This document shows positions 25,345 to 34,705 of a DNA stretch of 43,962 nucleotides, in pieces. The number at the start of each line of letters is the position of its first letter. Within the stretch, counting starts at the first letter, position 1. The notes beneath the pieces are model-generated. The model searched no databases. It saw only the letters and a program-made list of their open reading frames with translations, and had not been told where the DNA came from. The DNA comes from Alphaproteobacteria bacterium (GTDB lineage: Bacteria > Pseudomonadota > Alphaproteobacteria > Rhizobiales > Hyphomicrobiaceae). Location of the stretch: assembly GCA_024275435.1 (NCBI GenBank), contig JAJRZC010000049.1, positions 1 through 43,962 on the forward strand, read 5' to 3'. A program made the position numbers and the translations under genes.

Positions 25345-25829
25345 TTAAAAGTTGCTCCGAGCTACATACGGTGCCTATCGACAATTCTAGCGCTTAAACC
25401 AGATCATCAAGCAAACCCCTGATCAAGTGGGACCGTGTTTCCCAAACGGTAATATTTCACAAGTTTGGATTGAAATGTGAGGTCATAGCCAATCTATTCC
25501 CTCGAATTTCAACGCAAAGGTAGGGAATTAAAACCGAGGAAACATCTCATAATTTGTACCAGGTTTACTTAACACAACTAGCCATGTCTTCGACAAATTA
25601 AAGCCGTGTCAATCGTATCTTTCCCATCTCAACACTGATTTTTTGTTTATGGCATAGTCCAGGGCCACTTTCTCCACTCAACCCGCAAACTCGAAAAAAG
25701 GAAAGTTACTGCATCCTAAAAAAACGACCCATCATCCAATCACCTTTGACTTCACACCCCTATCTCAAGCAAATAACCAAACCTAACCAAGCCCCTCTCA
25801 CAGCAAGCCCATTTACACGAGACGACATC
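25345..25829. other. divergent intergenic region between ppdK and M20 peptidase
   Basis: About 485 bp without a supported gene, counting the peptidase from ATG 25830. It should carry promoters for both genes. I see no strong inverted repeat, no clear sigma-70 pair and no CtrA-box match. An in-frame TTG at 25746 would extend the peptidase by 28 residues into this region. Confidence 0.3.
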
Positions 25830-27224
25830 ATGACATCCAACCTAACGAATGTTTTAAAGCTTATCGACCGTTCTCACGAAAATGCCCTGAAACGCTTGTT
25901 CACTTTTTTGAAAATCCCCAGTGTCTCAACCGACCCCGCATACAAGAAGCACTGTCTTTCTGCAGCCCAGTGGTGCAAGGCCGAACTCCAGGATATCGGC
26001 TTCAAGGCTCAGATCAAAAAAACCGATGGACACCCAATTGTCGTTGCTCACGACGGCAGCAAGATAAAGGGAAAACCCCACGTCTTGTTTTACGGTCACT
26101 ACGACGTGCAACCACCGGAACCTTTGGAACTTTGGAAAACCCCACCCTTTGAACCTCACATCACAACCGAGCGCCGCAACGGCAAAGTCATCATCGCACG
26201 CGGTGCCGAAGACAACAAAGGACAACTCGTAACATTCCTGGAAGCCGCCAGGGCATGGAAACAGGTTACCGGAGAACTACCCGTTGGTGTCTCCGTAATG
26301 ATCGAAGGGGAAGAAGAATGCGGCTCACCCTCGCTGCCGGGTTTCTTCAAAAAGCATGGCAAGGAAATCCGCGCCGACCTGGCATTGGTCTGCGATACCG
26401 TTCAGTGGGACAAGGACACACCCGCCATAACAACAATGTTGCGCGGACTGGCCGGACTCGAAATCATCATCCACGGCCCAAAACGCGACCTTCACTCAGG
26501 GCTCTACGGTGGACCCGCTGCAAACCCCATCCGCATCTTGACCAAAATTCTTGCAGCCATGTTTGATAAAAACGGAAAAATCACCATACCCGGCTTCTAC
26601 GATGGCATAAAAAATCCAACGGCAAAGCAACGACGCCAGTGGGCGGAGCTTGATCTAGAGTCCAAAGCCTTTCTAAGCTCCGTTGGCCTCAGCTCACCCG
26701 CCGGCGAATCCCGCTACAGCGCCATAGAACAACTTTGGTCACGGCCCACCTTGGAAATGAACGGCATCACCGGCGGCTACCAAGGCGTCGGCTCCAAAAC
26801 CATCATCCCAGCGCAGGCTTCGGTAAAAATTAGTTGCCGTCTGGTCCCGGGACAAAACCCAAAGTCCGTGTTAAAGAGCCTCAGGCAATTCGTGAGTGCA
26901 CAGGTACCAGAAGATTGTAGCGTCGAGTTTATCGGCAATCACGGCAGTGCTGCCATTGGCTTTGATATGAACACCCAAGCCATGCGCCAAGCTGCAAAAG
27001 CCCTAAGCGAAGAGTGGGGTAAACCCGCCGTTATGATGGGCTGCGGCGCATCAATTCCAATTGTCACATCGTTCAAGGATGAACTAGGCATGGACAGTCT
27101 GATGGTGGGGTTTGGCGTAGACGACGACCGAATTCATTCACCGAATGAAAAATACAATCTAAAAAGCTTCAAGAAAGGCGCGCGAAGCTGGGCACGCATT
27201 CTAGAAGCTTTGGCACAATCTTGA
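25830..27224 (+). CDS. M20 family metallopeptidase (dipeptidase)
   Basis: M20 dipeptidases use two zinc ions to cleave short peptides. The protein is 464 residues from ATG 25830. Metal-site motifs are in order: [20 protein letters not shown] (His and catalytic Asp), [17 protein letters not shown] (bridging Asp), [15 protein letters not shown] (catalytic Glu and metal Glu), an Asp in [10 protein letters not shown], and a C-terminal [15 protein letters not shown] (last His). The lid domain carries [14 protein letters not shown] and [13 protein letters not shown] 25830 matches the expected N-terminus; TTG 25746 is unlikely. The specific peptide is unknown. RNase T2 follows 55 bp downstream, in the same direction. 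Confidence 0.92.
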   Translation: MTSNLTNVLKLIDRSHENALKRLFTFLKIPSVSTDPAYKKHCLSAAQWCKAELQDIGFKAQIKKTDGHPIVVAHDGSKIKGKPHVLFYGHYDVQPPEPLELWKTPPFEPHITTERRNGKVIIARGAEDNKGQLVTFLEAARAWKQVTGELPVGVSVMIEGEEECGSPSLPGFFKKHGKEIRADLALVCDTVQWDKDTPAITTMLRGLAGLEIIIHGPKRDLHSGLYGGPAANPIRILTKILAAMFDKNGKITIPGFYDGIKNPTAKQRRQWAELDLESKAFLSSVGLSSPAGESRYSAIEQLWSRPTLEMNGITGGYQGVGSKTIIPAQASVKISCRLVPGQNPKSVLKSLRQFVSAQVPEDCSVEFIGNHGSAAIGFDMNTQAMRQAAKALSEEWGKPAVMMGCGASIPIVTSFKDELGMDSLMVGFGVDDDRIHSPNEKYNLKSFKKGARSWARILEALAQS

Positions 27225-27279
27225 ACATTAGGTGCGCCACCTGTTCGACTAACGACAAGACAGAATGGAAACTTAACCC

Positions 27280-28092
27280 ATGAAACTTACGCGCAAACAA
27301 ACCGGTGCCATAGCAGCCCTTGTTGTTGCCCTGATCACCGGAGCGCTTTACGGCCCTCAAAACTCTGGAAGCAATACCCAGCCCCAACAATCAAACCCTC
27401 TTGGCGCACCGGGTGAGAGAGTTGCCTATAGTGACAAATCAAAACAACGCCAAGGTTACAAGCGTCGCAAAGAACGAAATGTCGCGGGTGAATTCGACTA
27501 TTACGCCCTGGTACTATCGTGGAGCCCGACCTTCTGCGCGACCCGTGATAGAAAACGGCCAGACCGTCAGTGCAATATCAAAAAAGGACGCGGCTACGCC
27601 TTCGTTCTGCATGGCTTGTGGCCACAATACAACCGCGGCTTTCCCGATACCTGCTGGACAAGACAAAAACCATTCGTTCCCCGTCGCACCATAGATTCCA
27701 TGCTCGACATTATGCCAAGCCCTGGGCTCGTCATTCATGAATTCAAAAAACATGGCACCTGCACAGGCCTCTCCCCGGAAGGTTACTACGATTTATCCCG
27801 CAAATTATATAACACCATCAAAATCCCTCAGCGGTACAAGCAGCCCCTGCAGCAACAAATGGTTTCTCCCGAGCAGCTAAAGAAAGAGTTTATCGCCGTT
27901 AATCCAGGACTGCGCACCAACATGATGGCGGTATCCTGCAGAGGCTCGGGCAACAGACTTCGCGAAGTCAGGTTTTGCTTCTCAAGAGATGGCGCGTTGC
28001 AAGCATGTGGGCGCAACGAATCACAAAAGCGGCTTTGCTCGGCACAACGCATGTTCGTACCACCTGTGCGAACCTCAAGCGCCGGCAGGTAA
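27280..28092 (+). CDS. secreted ribonuclease T2
   Basis: RNase T2 enzymes cut single-stranded RNA through a 2',3'-cyclic phosphate; bacterial forms act in the periplasm. The 270-residue protein has an N-terminal hydrophobic segment (TGAIAALVVALITGALYG) serving as signal or anchor, then a polar linker. The catalytic segments are intact: CAS I FVLHGLWPQY and CAS II VIHEFKKHGTC, each with the essential His. YYALVLSWSPTFCA is the usual first strand, and several Cys are placed for disulfides. The start ATG has GGAAA upstream. A periplasmic nutrient-scavenging role is inference. Confidence 0.94.
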   Translation: MKLTRKQTGAIAALVVALITGALYGPQNSGSNTQPQQSNPLGAPGERVAYSDKSKQRQGYKRRKERNVAGEFDYYALVLSWSPTFCATRDRKRPDRQCNIKKGRGYAFVLHGLWPQYNRGFPDTCWTRQKPFVPRRTIDSMLDIMPSPGLVIHEFKKHGTCTGLSPEGYYDLSRKLYNTIKIPQRYKQPLQQQMVSPEQLKKEFIAVNPGLRTNMMAVSCRGSGNRLREVRFCFSRDGALQACGRNESQKRLCSAQRMFVPPVRTSSAGR

Positions 28093-28306
28093 AACAACAT
28101 CAACCAGACCCAAATCAATTCTTGGCTGGAAAAGTCATAAAACGACCTGACGCCCCACAAGCCACAGAACAATTACTCCTAGATCGAATCAGTCTGACCC
28201 ATGGGAAAATGCGTCAGTGATGCATCCCTGCGCTTGCGTCAAAAGAAACTTCCCGCAAACTCTTAAACAAACTGATTCTCATCAAACAGGTTGCGGAGAC
28301 CCAAGA

Positions 28307-29074
28307 ATGCACAATGACCGCCCCAACGACATCTGGGCAACGAATAAAACAGATGCCGACAAGGGCGTTCTGGAAGAAGCGGTCGCCAAGCTTCAAACTT
28401 CTATTCCACCCAAGCAAAACGACGAACCCGATCAGAAAAGCGCGACAAAAGTTAACACTGGCCCACAGAACGATCAGTCCGATGCCCACGTCTTGGTATC
28501 TCCACACCACTTGCTTTCCAAGGCTCAGCTGTTTCCAACCCTATTTGGCTTTTTAGCTGGAGCAGTATTTTGGCACTTGGTCGGTTTTTGGAGTTTGGTC
28601 TCGGATATGGTCTTCCACGGCCCTCGCGAGAAATCCTTTGCGCTCTCACAGTCCAATACAATTTCAAGCACCAACACTCTCCTAAACACGCCAGACACCT
28701 CTGGCCTATCCATTCATTCTCATGGACAACTCGTCATCCAGAACGAGGTCAAAAATTCACAGCAACAAATCCTAGGCTCAGCCAAGTGCACGACCCTCTC
28801 GCAGGAAAAGCCTGGCGGCCCAATGAAAAAAGTACCCTGTAATTTAGCAGTCCAAGCCGCACGCAATTCCATAGCCAATTCATTCAACCCTGACGATTTT
28901 GAAGCAAACCTGGATCTTTCGCAGGAATCCATGCCGTACACTTTAGAGGGTCAAGGCTGGAGTGCGCTTACAACGGGATCCATTCAAAAAAAATCAGATC
29001 GCCCACCGGTTGCAGAGACAAAAGCGGAAGGGTGGACAGCCCAACTCGAAGAGAAACTGACACCGACTCAATGA
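28307..29074 (+). CDS. single-span membrane protein of unknown function
   Basis: A 255-residue protein from ATG 28307, which has GGAGA seven bases upstream; an in-frame start at 28217 adds 30 residues but has no ribosome binding site. An acidic and polar N-terminal region of about 85 residues is followed by one membrane segment (FPTLFGFLAGAVFWHLVGFWSLV), then a Ser/Asn-rich region and two Cys (SAKCTTL and KVPCNLA) in a likely periplasmic part, with AVQAARNSIANSFNPDDFEA after it. No domain is recognised. It may be cotranscribed with RNase T2 upstream, but the 214-bp gap makes that uncertain. Confidence 0.7.
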   Translation: MHNDRPNDIWATNKTDADKGVLEEAVAKLQTSIPPKQNDEPDQKSATKVNTGPQNDQSDAHVLVSPHHLLSKAQLFPTLFGFLAGAVFWHLVGFWSLVSDMVFHGPREKSFALSQSNTISSTNTLLNTPDTSGLSIHSHGQLVIQNEVKNSQQQILGSAKCTTLSQEKPGGPMKKVPCNLAVQAARNSIANSFNPDDFEANLDLSQESMPYTLEGQGWSALTTGSIQKKSDRPPVAETKAEGWTAQLEEKLTPTQ

Positions 29075-29140
29075 GTCTTTCCAGTCATCTAACGCAAATA
29101 GCTAACAGGTATGACGAGGCGACACTGGCAACAAAAAGCT

Positions 29141-29156
29141 TTAACTCATTTTTAAC
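29141..29156. promoter_or_regulatory. CtrA-box match TTAAC-N6-TTAAC
   Basis: TTAACTCATTTTTAAC fits the alphaproteobacterial CtrA consensus TTAA-N7-TTAA exactly, and also the TTAAC-N6-TTAAC form. It lies 360 bp before the start at 29516, far for a promoter of that gene. Chance occurrence in AT-rich DNA is possible. Confidence 0.45.
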
Positions 29157-29413
29157 CTAATCTCGTTTATTTGTTCATTGCCCAGAGTATCTGCACGCTG
29201 CTTCAAATTTAGACTGTTCGAAATCCACGATATCTTTTTACTCGAAAACCAAAAACACCCGTATTTTTTTGATAAAAAATCAATCAAAAACAGCTCTGAC
29301 CACGGACATTACCTGCCTCAGCAAGGCAAGAAAACATCATAAATATCAATGAGATTAAACCTTTTGCTAAGAGCAAGGGTTGGCTGGCGCGATGTCCAAA
29401 AATGCGCCAGTAA

Positions 29414-29432
29414 TTTAGCTTACCTTAACCAT
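29414..29432 (+). promoter_or_regulatory. second CtrA-box-like site, one mismatch, ending TTAACCAT
   Basis: TTTAGCTTACCTTAACCAT has a full TTAACCAT right half and a left half TTTA (one mismatch to TTAA) at the correct 7-base spacing. It is 84 bp before ATG 29516, a plausible distance for promoter control. Confidence 0.4.
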
Positions 29433-29515
29433 AGACATGAGAGATTATCTTCAGAAACGGAGCGTGGGTGCTCCTCCAATATTCTGAAGTTACTGTCATT
29501 TCTGGGTGGATCGAT

Positions 29516-30058
29516 ATGCCAACGCGTGAAAAAACGCTTTGGGCTCGAATTTTTGAGTCACTAGCAAATCTTTTTAGAGGCAAACCAAAACCTAACGAGC
29601 CATCGTTGGTCTTGGCCATTGAACACTATCCTCAGTTTGTTCAAATCAATCCTGAAATAGAACTGACAACCAGCCATGTCGAGAGCACGAAGCAGGCCGA
29701 AAAAAAGGAAATAAATCCTGAGTTCAAACTTTCAGCTCGGTTATCGAAAGTCGCAGCTTCAAACACACCCAAAGCACTTCGTAAGCAGCGCCGCCCCCTG
29801 AGGTCCACTGCGGTACGCCCGGCCCCTATAAAAACAATCCAGGCAAAACGTAAAAAGCGGGACATCGGCCCCGTAACCTGGGCAGCCTACAAGGGCCGCA
29901 ACTCTGCTCCCTCTGTGAAAATAGCCTTGTCCACGAAGCGAAGTGCGCAGGTCCTCCGGCTTCACACCAAACCTCATATGAACAACCAGCCTATGACGAG
30001 CAAATCTCGCTCTAGCGTGCCCAAAACCATAAGTTCTGGGTTTGCCCGCGCAGCATAA
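29516..30058 (+). CDS. basic protein of unknown function
   Basis: A 180-residue protein from ATG 29516, with GGTGG seven bases upstream. The in-frame start at 29468 is less likely. The first third has a helix WARIFESLANLFRGKPKP and an acidic stretch. The rest is strongly basic (KALRKQRRPLRSTAVRP and IQAKRKKRD), ending in a Ser/Lys-rich tail. There is no signal peptide or clear domain; disorder and nucleic-acid binding are possible. Two CtrA-box-like sites lie upstream, and a probable terminator follows. Confidence 0.6.
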   Translation: MPTREKTLWARIFESLANLFRGKPKPNEPSLVLAIEHYPQFVQINPEIELTTSHVESTKQAEKKEINPEFKLSARLSKVAASNTPKALRKQRRPLRSTAVRPAPIKTIQAKRKKRDIGPVTWAAYKGRNSAPSVKIALSTKRSAQVLRLHTKPHMNNQPMTSKSRSSVPKTISSGFARAA

Positions 30059-30148
30059 CAACGACAAAAAGTGCGCTTCCAAATAAAATGACCAAGGCAC
30101 CATCAGGTAAGCTTGGCGAAAGGCAAAGCGCAACCTGAAACAAACAAT

Positions 30149-30174
30149 GCCCATGGTACCTGCCACGGGCTTTT
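30149..30174 (+). terminator. probable terminator of basic-protein gene
   Basis: GCCCATGG (30149-30156) pairs with CCACGGGC (30163-30170) with one mismatch, loop TACCTG, followed by TTTT (30171-30174). It sits 90 bp after the stop of the gene at 29516. Confidence 0.6.
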
Positions 30175-30271
30175 GATGAAATGAGTGTCAGAAAAAAACA
30201 AGCATACTATAATCAAGTCTGATACCTTCAATGAGAGACAAGACAGTATCCTTGACCAACAGAGCCGATGT

Positions 30272-31063
30272 TCAAGCAGCAGGCCGACTGCGACGCAGGG
30301 CTCCACGCTTTTTTGTCCTCGCCCGCTCAGCTCGCCATGAGCTTGGTGCTTTCGCAACAATACCTAATCCCGGCATAGCATCATAATGGTCAACAACTGA
30401 CGGGTCGACACTCCAGCCACGCGCGATATGCAGAACATGTTCTTCAGTGGGGTAAAGAATAATCTCTCCTCCCGCATCACCCTTGCGCCCGTTAACACCA
30501 CGCAGGTCGAATAACTTCAAACCAAGCGCCTTTTCCTCCTTGGAAATACGCCCCTTGTTCCAAATGATACCCTCATCGCCAACAGCGAACGCCCGTGCCA
30601 AGCGCCCATCAACGACTCGCATCCAGGCAAAAAAATCGATCAAGGGATATGTCGCGTAATATTGGACTTCGCTGTACTCCCCAGACAACCGCAATAAAAG
30701 CGGTGTCAGTTTATCAACGAATGTTTTGCCAACGGGGTGCGGCAGAGGGAGCCCGATAACAAATGTCCAGCCCCCCACAGGCGGCGAAACAAAAACCCGC
30801 GTTTCTCCCAGTTCAGAATCATAAACGGTACCAAGACCGGAATCCCAATTCGCAGGGGTTCTCTCTTCCAACCCAAGAATACGCGCCAGCGTGGAGGTGT
30901 TCTCAGTACGTACAATCAGCCACGCCATATTGCATCCAAAAGGAGTGGGCAGGTCCGGATCACGGTCGAAAATCACACTAGGTGATGTCGCCCGCATAGA
31001 CATCCAAAGTGCCAGTGCGATGGTAAGACCAATAAGGCCTGAAATTGCTAATACCGAAATCAT
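30272..31063 (-). CDS. membrane-anchored protein of unknown function
   Basis: A 263-residue protein from ATG 31063; an in-frame TTG at 31105 would add 14 residues. An N-terminal membrane segment (VLAISGLIGLTIALALWM) precedes a soluble domain: NMAWLIVRTENTSTLARIL, then PANWDSGLGTVYDSE, VFVSPPVGGWTFVIGLPLP and AWMRVVDGRLARAFAVGDEG. The pattern resembles unnamed proteins I have seen in other bacteria with PANW and SPPV-GW motifs, but no function is known to me. The C-terminus is basic (RAERARTKKRGALRRSRP). It converges with the basic-protein gene. Confidence 0.72.
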   Translation of the reverse strand: MISVLAISGLIGLTIALALWMSMRATSPSVIFDRDPDLPTPFGCNMAWLIVRTENTSTLARILGLEERTPANWDSGLGTVYDSELGETRVFVSPPVGGWTFVIGLPLPHPVGKTFVDKLTPLLLRLSGEYSEVQYYATYPLIDFFAWMRVVDGRLARAFAVGDEGIIWNKGRISKEEKALGLKLFDLRGVNGRKGDAGGEIILYPTEEHVLHIARGWSVDPSVVDHYDAMPGLGIVAKAPSSWRAERARTKKRGALRRSRPAA

Positions 31064-31237
31064 GTGCGAGCACGCTCCCCCATGAAATGGAGATAAACCT
31101 GCCAACGCACCGCCTGCAAGAGACGCTTATGAAGAATTGGGGATAACGAGTATTTTTAGGGAAAGCCCGTGACGAAACACAAACAGTTGTCTCTATGTCG
31201 GATTTTCATCCCAGGACAAAAAAATAAAAAGGGAACC

Positions 31238-31305
31238 GGAGACCAACTTAAGTCCAATTCTGGCAGCGGGGTTGTCACCAAGTGCGAACTATAAAATTGG
31301 TCTCC
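31238..31305. repeat. 9-bp inverted repeat enclosing 50 bases
   Basis: GGAGACCAA (31238-31246) is the exact reverse complement of TTGGTCTCC (31297-31305). The enclosed sequence contains GCAGCGGGGTTGTCACC, which could fold further. It could be the closing stem of a small RNA, or a chance dyad. Confidence 0.4.
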
Positions 31306-31619
31306 TCTTTAGGGTGCAGTGTTCTCAAATAGAGGGCGTCGAACGCTACATCCCAAAAACTGTCCCTTGTCCTGCTAGCTCTGACACGAGAAGCAAAACA
31401 TTAGGATCGTTAGTTCCCATTGCTGAATGACTTCAACATCAAGAAACTTAAGTTCAGTACATGACAGTTTCTCAACAAAAATCAATTGACCGCCCAATTT
31501 TAGCCGCGAATCACAAAAACCCTTGTGGATAAATACCAATTCGCCACATATTCGGGACCCAATTAACCAAGCCCTATTAGGGCCTTATTGAGTATTTCCA
31601 AAAACCCTCCGGAGACAAA

Positions 31620-31650
31620 TTAAAAAACCGACCTGAAATAATCAGGTCGG
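31620..31650 (-). terminator. rho-independent terminator, rpoH direction
   Basis: CCGACCTGA (31628-31636) and TCAGGTCGG (31642-31650) form a perfect 9-bp stem with loop AATAA. Read on the minus strand it runs into TTTTTTA, so it should end transcripts from rpoH, whose stop is 215 bp upstream. Confidence 0.85.
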
Positions 31651-31865
31651 ATATCAAACTCTCACCATAAAAGACGGCGGCCAATTTGAGAAACTTTCAA
31701 ACAATCCGACCGCTGAATTGTTTTCACTTCATTTCCCATAACTTACAAATGAAATTGGAAACAAGAATCACAAACAGGCATCAGCGACGACCTGCAATTT
31801 ATGACGTGCGCTGAAAAACCTCATTTCAAGAAATTCAATACGAATTGAACCCCAGGTCTAGAGCT

Positions 31866-32759
31866 CTAATCGTCATCCTGCGAACCGATAGCAGCAGAAG
31901 CCGCCTTCTGAACAGCCTGCTGCACTTTCTCAAAGGCACGCACTTCAATTTGACGAATCCTCTCGCGCGACACACCAAACTCCTTTGACAACTCTTCCAA
32001 CGTCAACGGATCATCATTCAAGCGCCGAGCCTCAAAAATCCTTCGTTCGCGATCATTCAGAGAAGACAGTGCCGAGGCCAAATACTCACGTCGCATTGTA
32101 AGCTCTTCATTCGACGCCAGCATCTCCTCCTGGTCGGGCGTCTCATCGGCAAGCCAATCCTGCCATTCACCGGTCTCATTATCGCTACGCAGCGGCGCAT
32201 TAAGCGAAGCATCTCCACCCAGGCGCCGATTCATCGAAACAACATCGGTCTCATTGACCCCGAGTCGGTCAGCTATAGTTTTCACATGATCTGGATGTAA
32301 ATCACCATCCTCCAAAGCATGAAGCTGGCTTTTCACGCGACGAAGATTAAAAAACAGCTTTTTCTGTGCCGCTGTCGTGCCCATTTTAACAAGGCTCCAC
32401 GAACGCAGAATATATTCCTGAATGGAAGCACGAATCCACCACATCGCATATGTGGCCAGCCGGAAGCCCCGGTCTGGGTCAAACCGTTTGACAGCCTGCA
32501 TAAGGCCGACATTACCCTCCGAAACAACCTCACCAATGGGCAAACCATATCCCCGGTATCCCATTGCAATCTTGGCAACTAACCTTAAGTGTGAAGTGAC
32601 AAGCTTATGCGCTGCATCCGGGTCGGCATGTTCCTGCCAGCTTTTCGCCAGCATGAACTCCTCCTCCGGCTTGAGCATAGGAAACTTTCGAATTTCCGAG
32701 AGGTATCTCGTTAATCCGTTCGTTCCACTTGTAACCGTGGGTAATGATTTTACCGCCAT
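31866..32759 (-). CDS. rpoH: RNA polymerase sigma-32 factor RpoH
   Basis: RpoH directs RNA polymerase to heat-shock promoters. The protein is 297 residues from ATG 32759, whose N-terminus (MAVKSLPTVTSGTNGLTRYL) matches RpoH proteins; the frame is open to 32885, giving 42 extra residues of unlikely family origin. Region 2 is intact: LVTSHLRLVAKIAMGYRGYG, EGNVGLMQAVKRFDP and RLATYAMWWIRASIQEYILR. The RpoH box QKKLFFNLR is diagnostic. Region 4 has LTLEELSKEFGVSRERIRQI. GAAAG lies before the chosen start. It is downstream of rluD on the same strand. Alphaproteobacteria often have more than one RpoH; I cannot tell which this is. Confidence 0.96.
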   Translation of the reverse strand: MAVKSLPTVTSGTNGLTRYLSEIRKFPMLKPEEEFMLAKSWQEHADPDAAHKLVTSHLRLVAKIAMGYRGYGLPIGEVVSEGNVGLMQAVKRFDPDRGFRLATYAMWWIRASIQEYILRSWSLVKMGTTAAQKKLFFNLRRVKSQLHALEDGDLHPDHVKTIADRLGVNETDVVSMNRRLGGDASLNAPLRSDNETGEWQDWLADETPDQEEMLASNEELTMRREYLASALSSLNDRERRIFEARRLNDDPLTLEELSKEFGVSRERIRQIEVRAFEKVQQAVQKAASAAIGSQDDD

Positions 32760-33058
32760 CTCTTCTTTCAAACTGCCCATTTTTTTGAACAGCACCTCAT
32801 AGGGATCAAATTGCCAACTATCTGCACCTTCGCACAGTGAGCCCCTAACATGGGAACTCAAGCCCGTAATCACAACTTTACTCACACTCAGGTGAAAGGC
32901 TTTCCACCAGTTGCGCTACAAGTTAATGAAAAATCACAGAAAAATGATGCCAACAAGGCACCCGAAGCCTTCCAGACACGATACCACATGAAAGATGTTT
33001 CATAATCTTAAAACAGACTTTCCAGGGCTTTTCAGCTCTTAAAATAGCCCCTCAATCC

Positions 33059-34114
33059 TTATGAATCCGTTCGATCAACCAGCTCTAAACTGTCAACAAG
33101 CCTGGCCATATCCGAAGGCAACTCTGAGCGGAAAAGAAGTCTTTGCCCACTTACGGGATGCTCAAAACCGAGTTCATAAGCATGCAAGGCCTGGCGCCTC
33201 ATCTCACCAAAGGCACGCTTACCTGCATCAAACAGACCCCGGGCACTGGCTTTGAAGCCACCACCATATACCGGATCCCCCAATAGAGGATGGCGAATAT
33301 GAGTCATGTGAACACGGATCTGATGTGTTCGCCCCGTCTCAAGTTCAAAACGCACCAAACTGGCAACACCCGCACCATCAATACCAGAAAACGTGCGCTC
33401 AACACTGTAGTGTGTAACAGCCCGCCGTCCCGCTCTCTCAGCAACCACAGCCATCTTTTGACGATTAATGCTAGAACGTCCCAGCGGAGCATCGATTTTA
33501 CCCTTGGGCGCAGACGGCACGCGCCAGCACACACCAAGATACGCTCGCATCAAACGCCCATCTTTTCCATGGGCCGCAAATTGATCAGAAAGTCCTTGAT
33601 GAGCACGGTCCGTTTTAGCCACCACCAGCAATCCGGATGTGCCTTTGTCAAGACGGTGAACAATACCAGGCCGTCGCACACCCCCGATACCCGAAAGTGA
33701 ACGACCACAGTGCGCGATGAGAGCATTCACAAGTGTCCCGCTCTCATGGCCGGCCGCCGGATGAACCACAAGACCAGCGGGCTTATCAATCACAATAAGT
33801 TCGTCATCCTCATAGATGACATCCAGTGCCATATCCTCGCCCTTTGGCTCGGAAGAAACTGGCTCCGGAATGAGAACCTGATAGCTTTCACCGAGTTTGA
33901 CCTTGCGCGATGGATCATAAATCTTTTCCCCCGCACGCGTCACATGGCCTTCACGCATCAGCGCTTGAACCCGCGATCTGCTAACCCCGTCCAATCGCAG
34001 AGCCAAAAACCGGTCAACACGTGCTCCCACGTCCAAGTCAAGAACATGTTGCTCAAGGCTTGCATCTTTCGCCTGGTTCGCATCATCTGCCATTAAAAAG
34101 CCCGAAGGTTTCAT
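33059..34114 (-). CDS. rluD: 23S rRNA pseudouridine synthase, RluD type
   Basis: RluD-type enzymes isomerise uridines in helix 69 of 23S rRNA. The 351-residue protein has an N-terminal S4 RNA-binding domain (RVDRFLALRLDGVSRSRVQA), the strand VIYEDDELIVIDKPAGLVVH, and the catalytic HRLDKGTSGLLVVAKTD with its Asp. ELETGRTHQIRVHM and HPLLGDPVYGG follow, as in all RluA-family enzymes. The C-terminal ALHAYELGFEHPVSG is conserved. ATG 34114 is used; ATG 34093 is an alternative. It lies 300 bp before rpoH on the same strand, and faces the DUF6476 gene divergently, an arrangement I recall from Rhizobiales. Confidence 0.95.
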   Translation of the reverse strand: MKPSGFLMADDANQAKDASLEQHVLDLDVGARVDRFLALRLDGVSRSRVQALMREGHVTRAGEKIYDPSRKVKLGESYQVLIPEPVSSEPKGEDMALDVIYEDDELIVIDKPAGLVVHPAAGHESGTLVNALIAHCGRSLSGIGGVRRPGIVHRLDKGTSGLLVVAKTDRAHQGLSDQFAAHGKDGRLMRAYLGVCWRVPSAPKGKIDAPLGRSSINRQKMAVVAERAGRRAVTHYSVERTFSGIDGAGVASLVRFELETGRTHQIRVHMTHIRHPLLGDPVYGGGFKASARGLFDAGKRAFGEMRRQALHAYELGFEHPVSGQRLLFRSELPSDMARLVDSLELVDRTDS

Positions 34115-34263
34115 GTCCTGCCCATTCAGGACCTGCTATTGTGGAAGAGCTCATTTTGAAACAAGAGCCAAGAAACAATATTTTCCCAACAAGACTTGAA
34201 CAACTCATGGGTCATTTGCCATGAATGAACTTACACCTAAGACTCGACACAGAAAGCTTATCT

Positions 34264-34665
34264 ATGACATCCGTTGAGACCAACAAAGTACCTGAAACCG
34301 AAAACCCGAAGCTTCAAGATCAAACCGGACTCAACAATCCGAAAACGGTTCGCATCTTGCAAATCGCGGTTGTTGCAATGGGGATCATTCTTGTCATTGG
34401 CCTGATCACCGTTTTAGGTCGTATCTTTTACCTCTACTTTGGCATGAACAAAACGCCTTCATCCATAAGCCAACACATGTCTTCAGGTACCACTTCGTCC
34501 CTCACCTTACCCCATGGCGCTCAAATAACATCCATGTCGCTATATCAAAATCGTCTGGCCATTCATTTCAAAGCGCCTTCGGGAAACGGCATCCGTGTTC
34601 TCAATACCCAGACGGGCATCGTTGAAAACACAATAAACATTAGCCCCGCCATCCCGGAAAATTAA
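34264..34665 (+). CDS. DUF6476 family membrane protein
   Basis: A small inner-membrane protein next to rluD; I recall the DUF6476 family from this position in Rhizobiales. One membrane segment (ILQIAVVAMGIILVIGLITV) follows a short polar N-terminus. A periplasmic region contains GAQITSMSLYQNRLAIHF and GIRVLNTQTGIVENTI, a small beta-rich domain. ATG 34264 has AGAAAG upstream; the in-frame ATG 34225 adds 13 residues and lacks a ribosome binding site. Function is unknown. It converges with the helicase gene. Confidence 0.8.
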   Translation: MTSVETNKVPETENPKLQDQTGLNNPKTVRILQIAVVAMGIILVIGLITVLGRIFYLYFGMNKTPSSISQHMSSGTTSSLTLPHGAQITSMSLYQNRLAIHFKAPSGNGIRVLNTQTGIVENTINISPAIPEN

Positions 34666-34705
34666 ATCAAGACTCCGAATCTTCTTTCTCAGCCCAATCC
34701 GAAAG

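Larger units (their letters stand above)
29075..29515. other. AT-rich intergenic region with CtrA-box-like sites
   Basis: A 441-bp stretch with no supported ORF, rich in A/T runs around 29200-29300. It contains two candidate CtrA sites, given separately, and presumably the promoter of the gene at 29516. Confidence 0.4.
31064..31865. other. 800-bp gene-free region between unknown gene and rpoH
   Basis: No ORF of believable composition lies on either strand. It holds a long-range inverted repeat (31238-31305), a small palindrome GCCCTA-T-TAGGGC (31571-31583) and the rpoH terminator. The size and structure allow a small RNA gene, but none I can name: I found no 6S, tmRNA, RNase P or SRP signature. 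Confidence 0.4.

Noticed and set aside
29195-29235. tRNA-like T-loop GTTCGAAATCC
   Set aside because: Flanking bases cannot form the T stem and no acceptor or anticodon arm is present.
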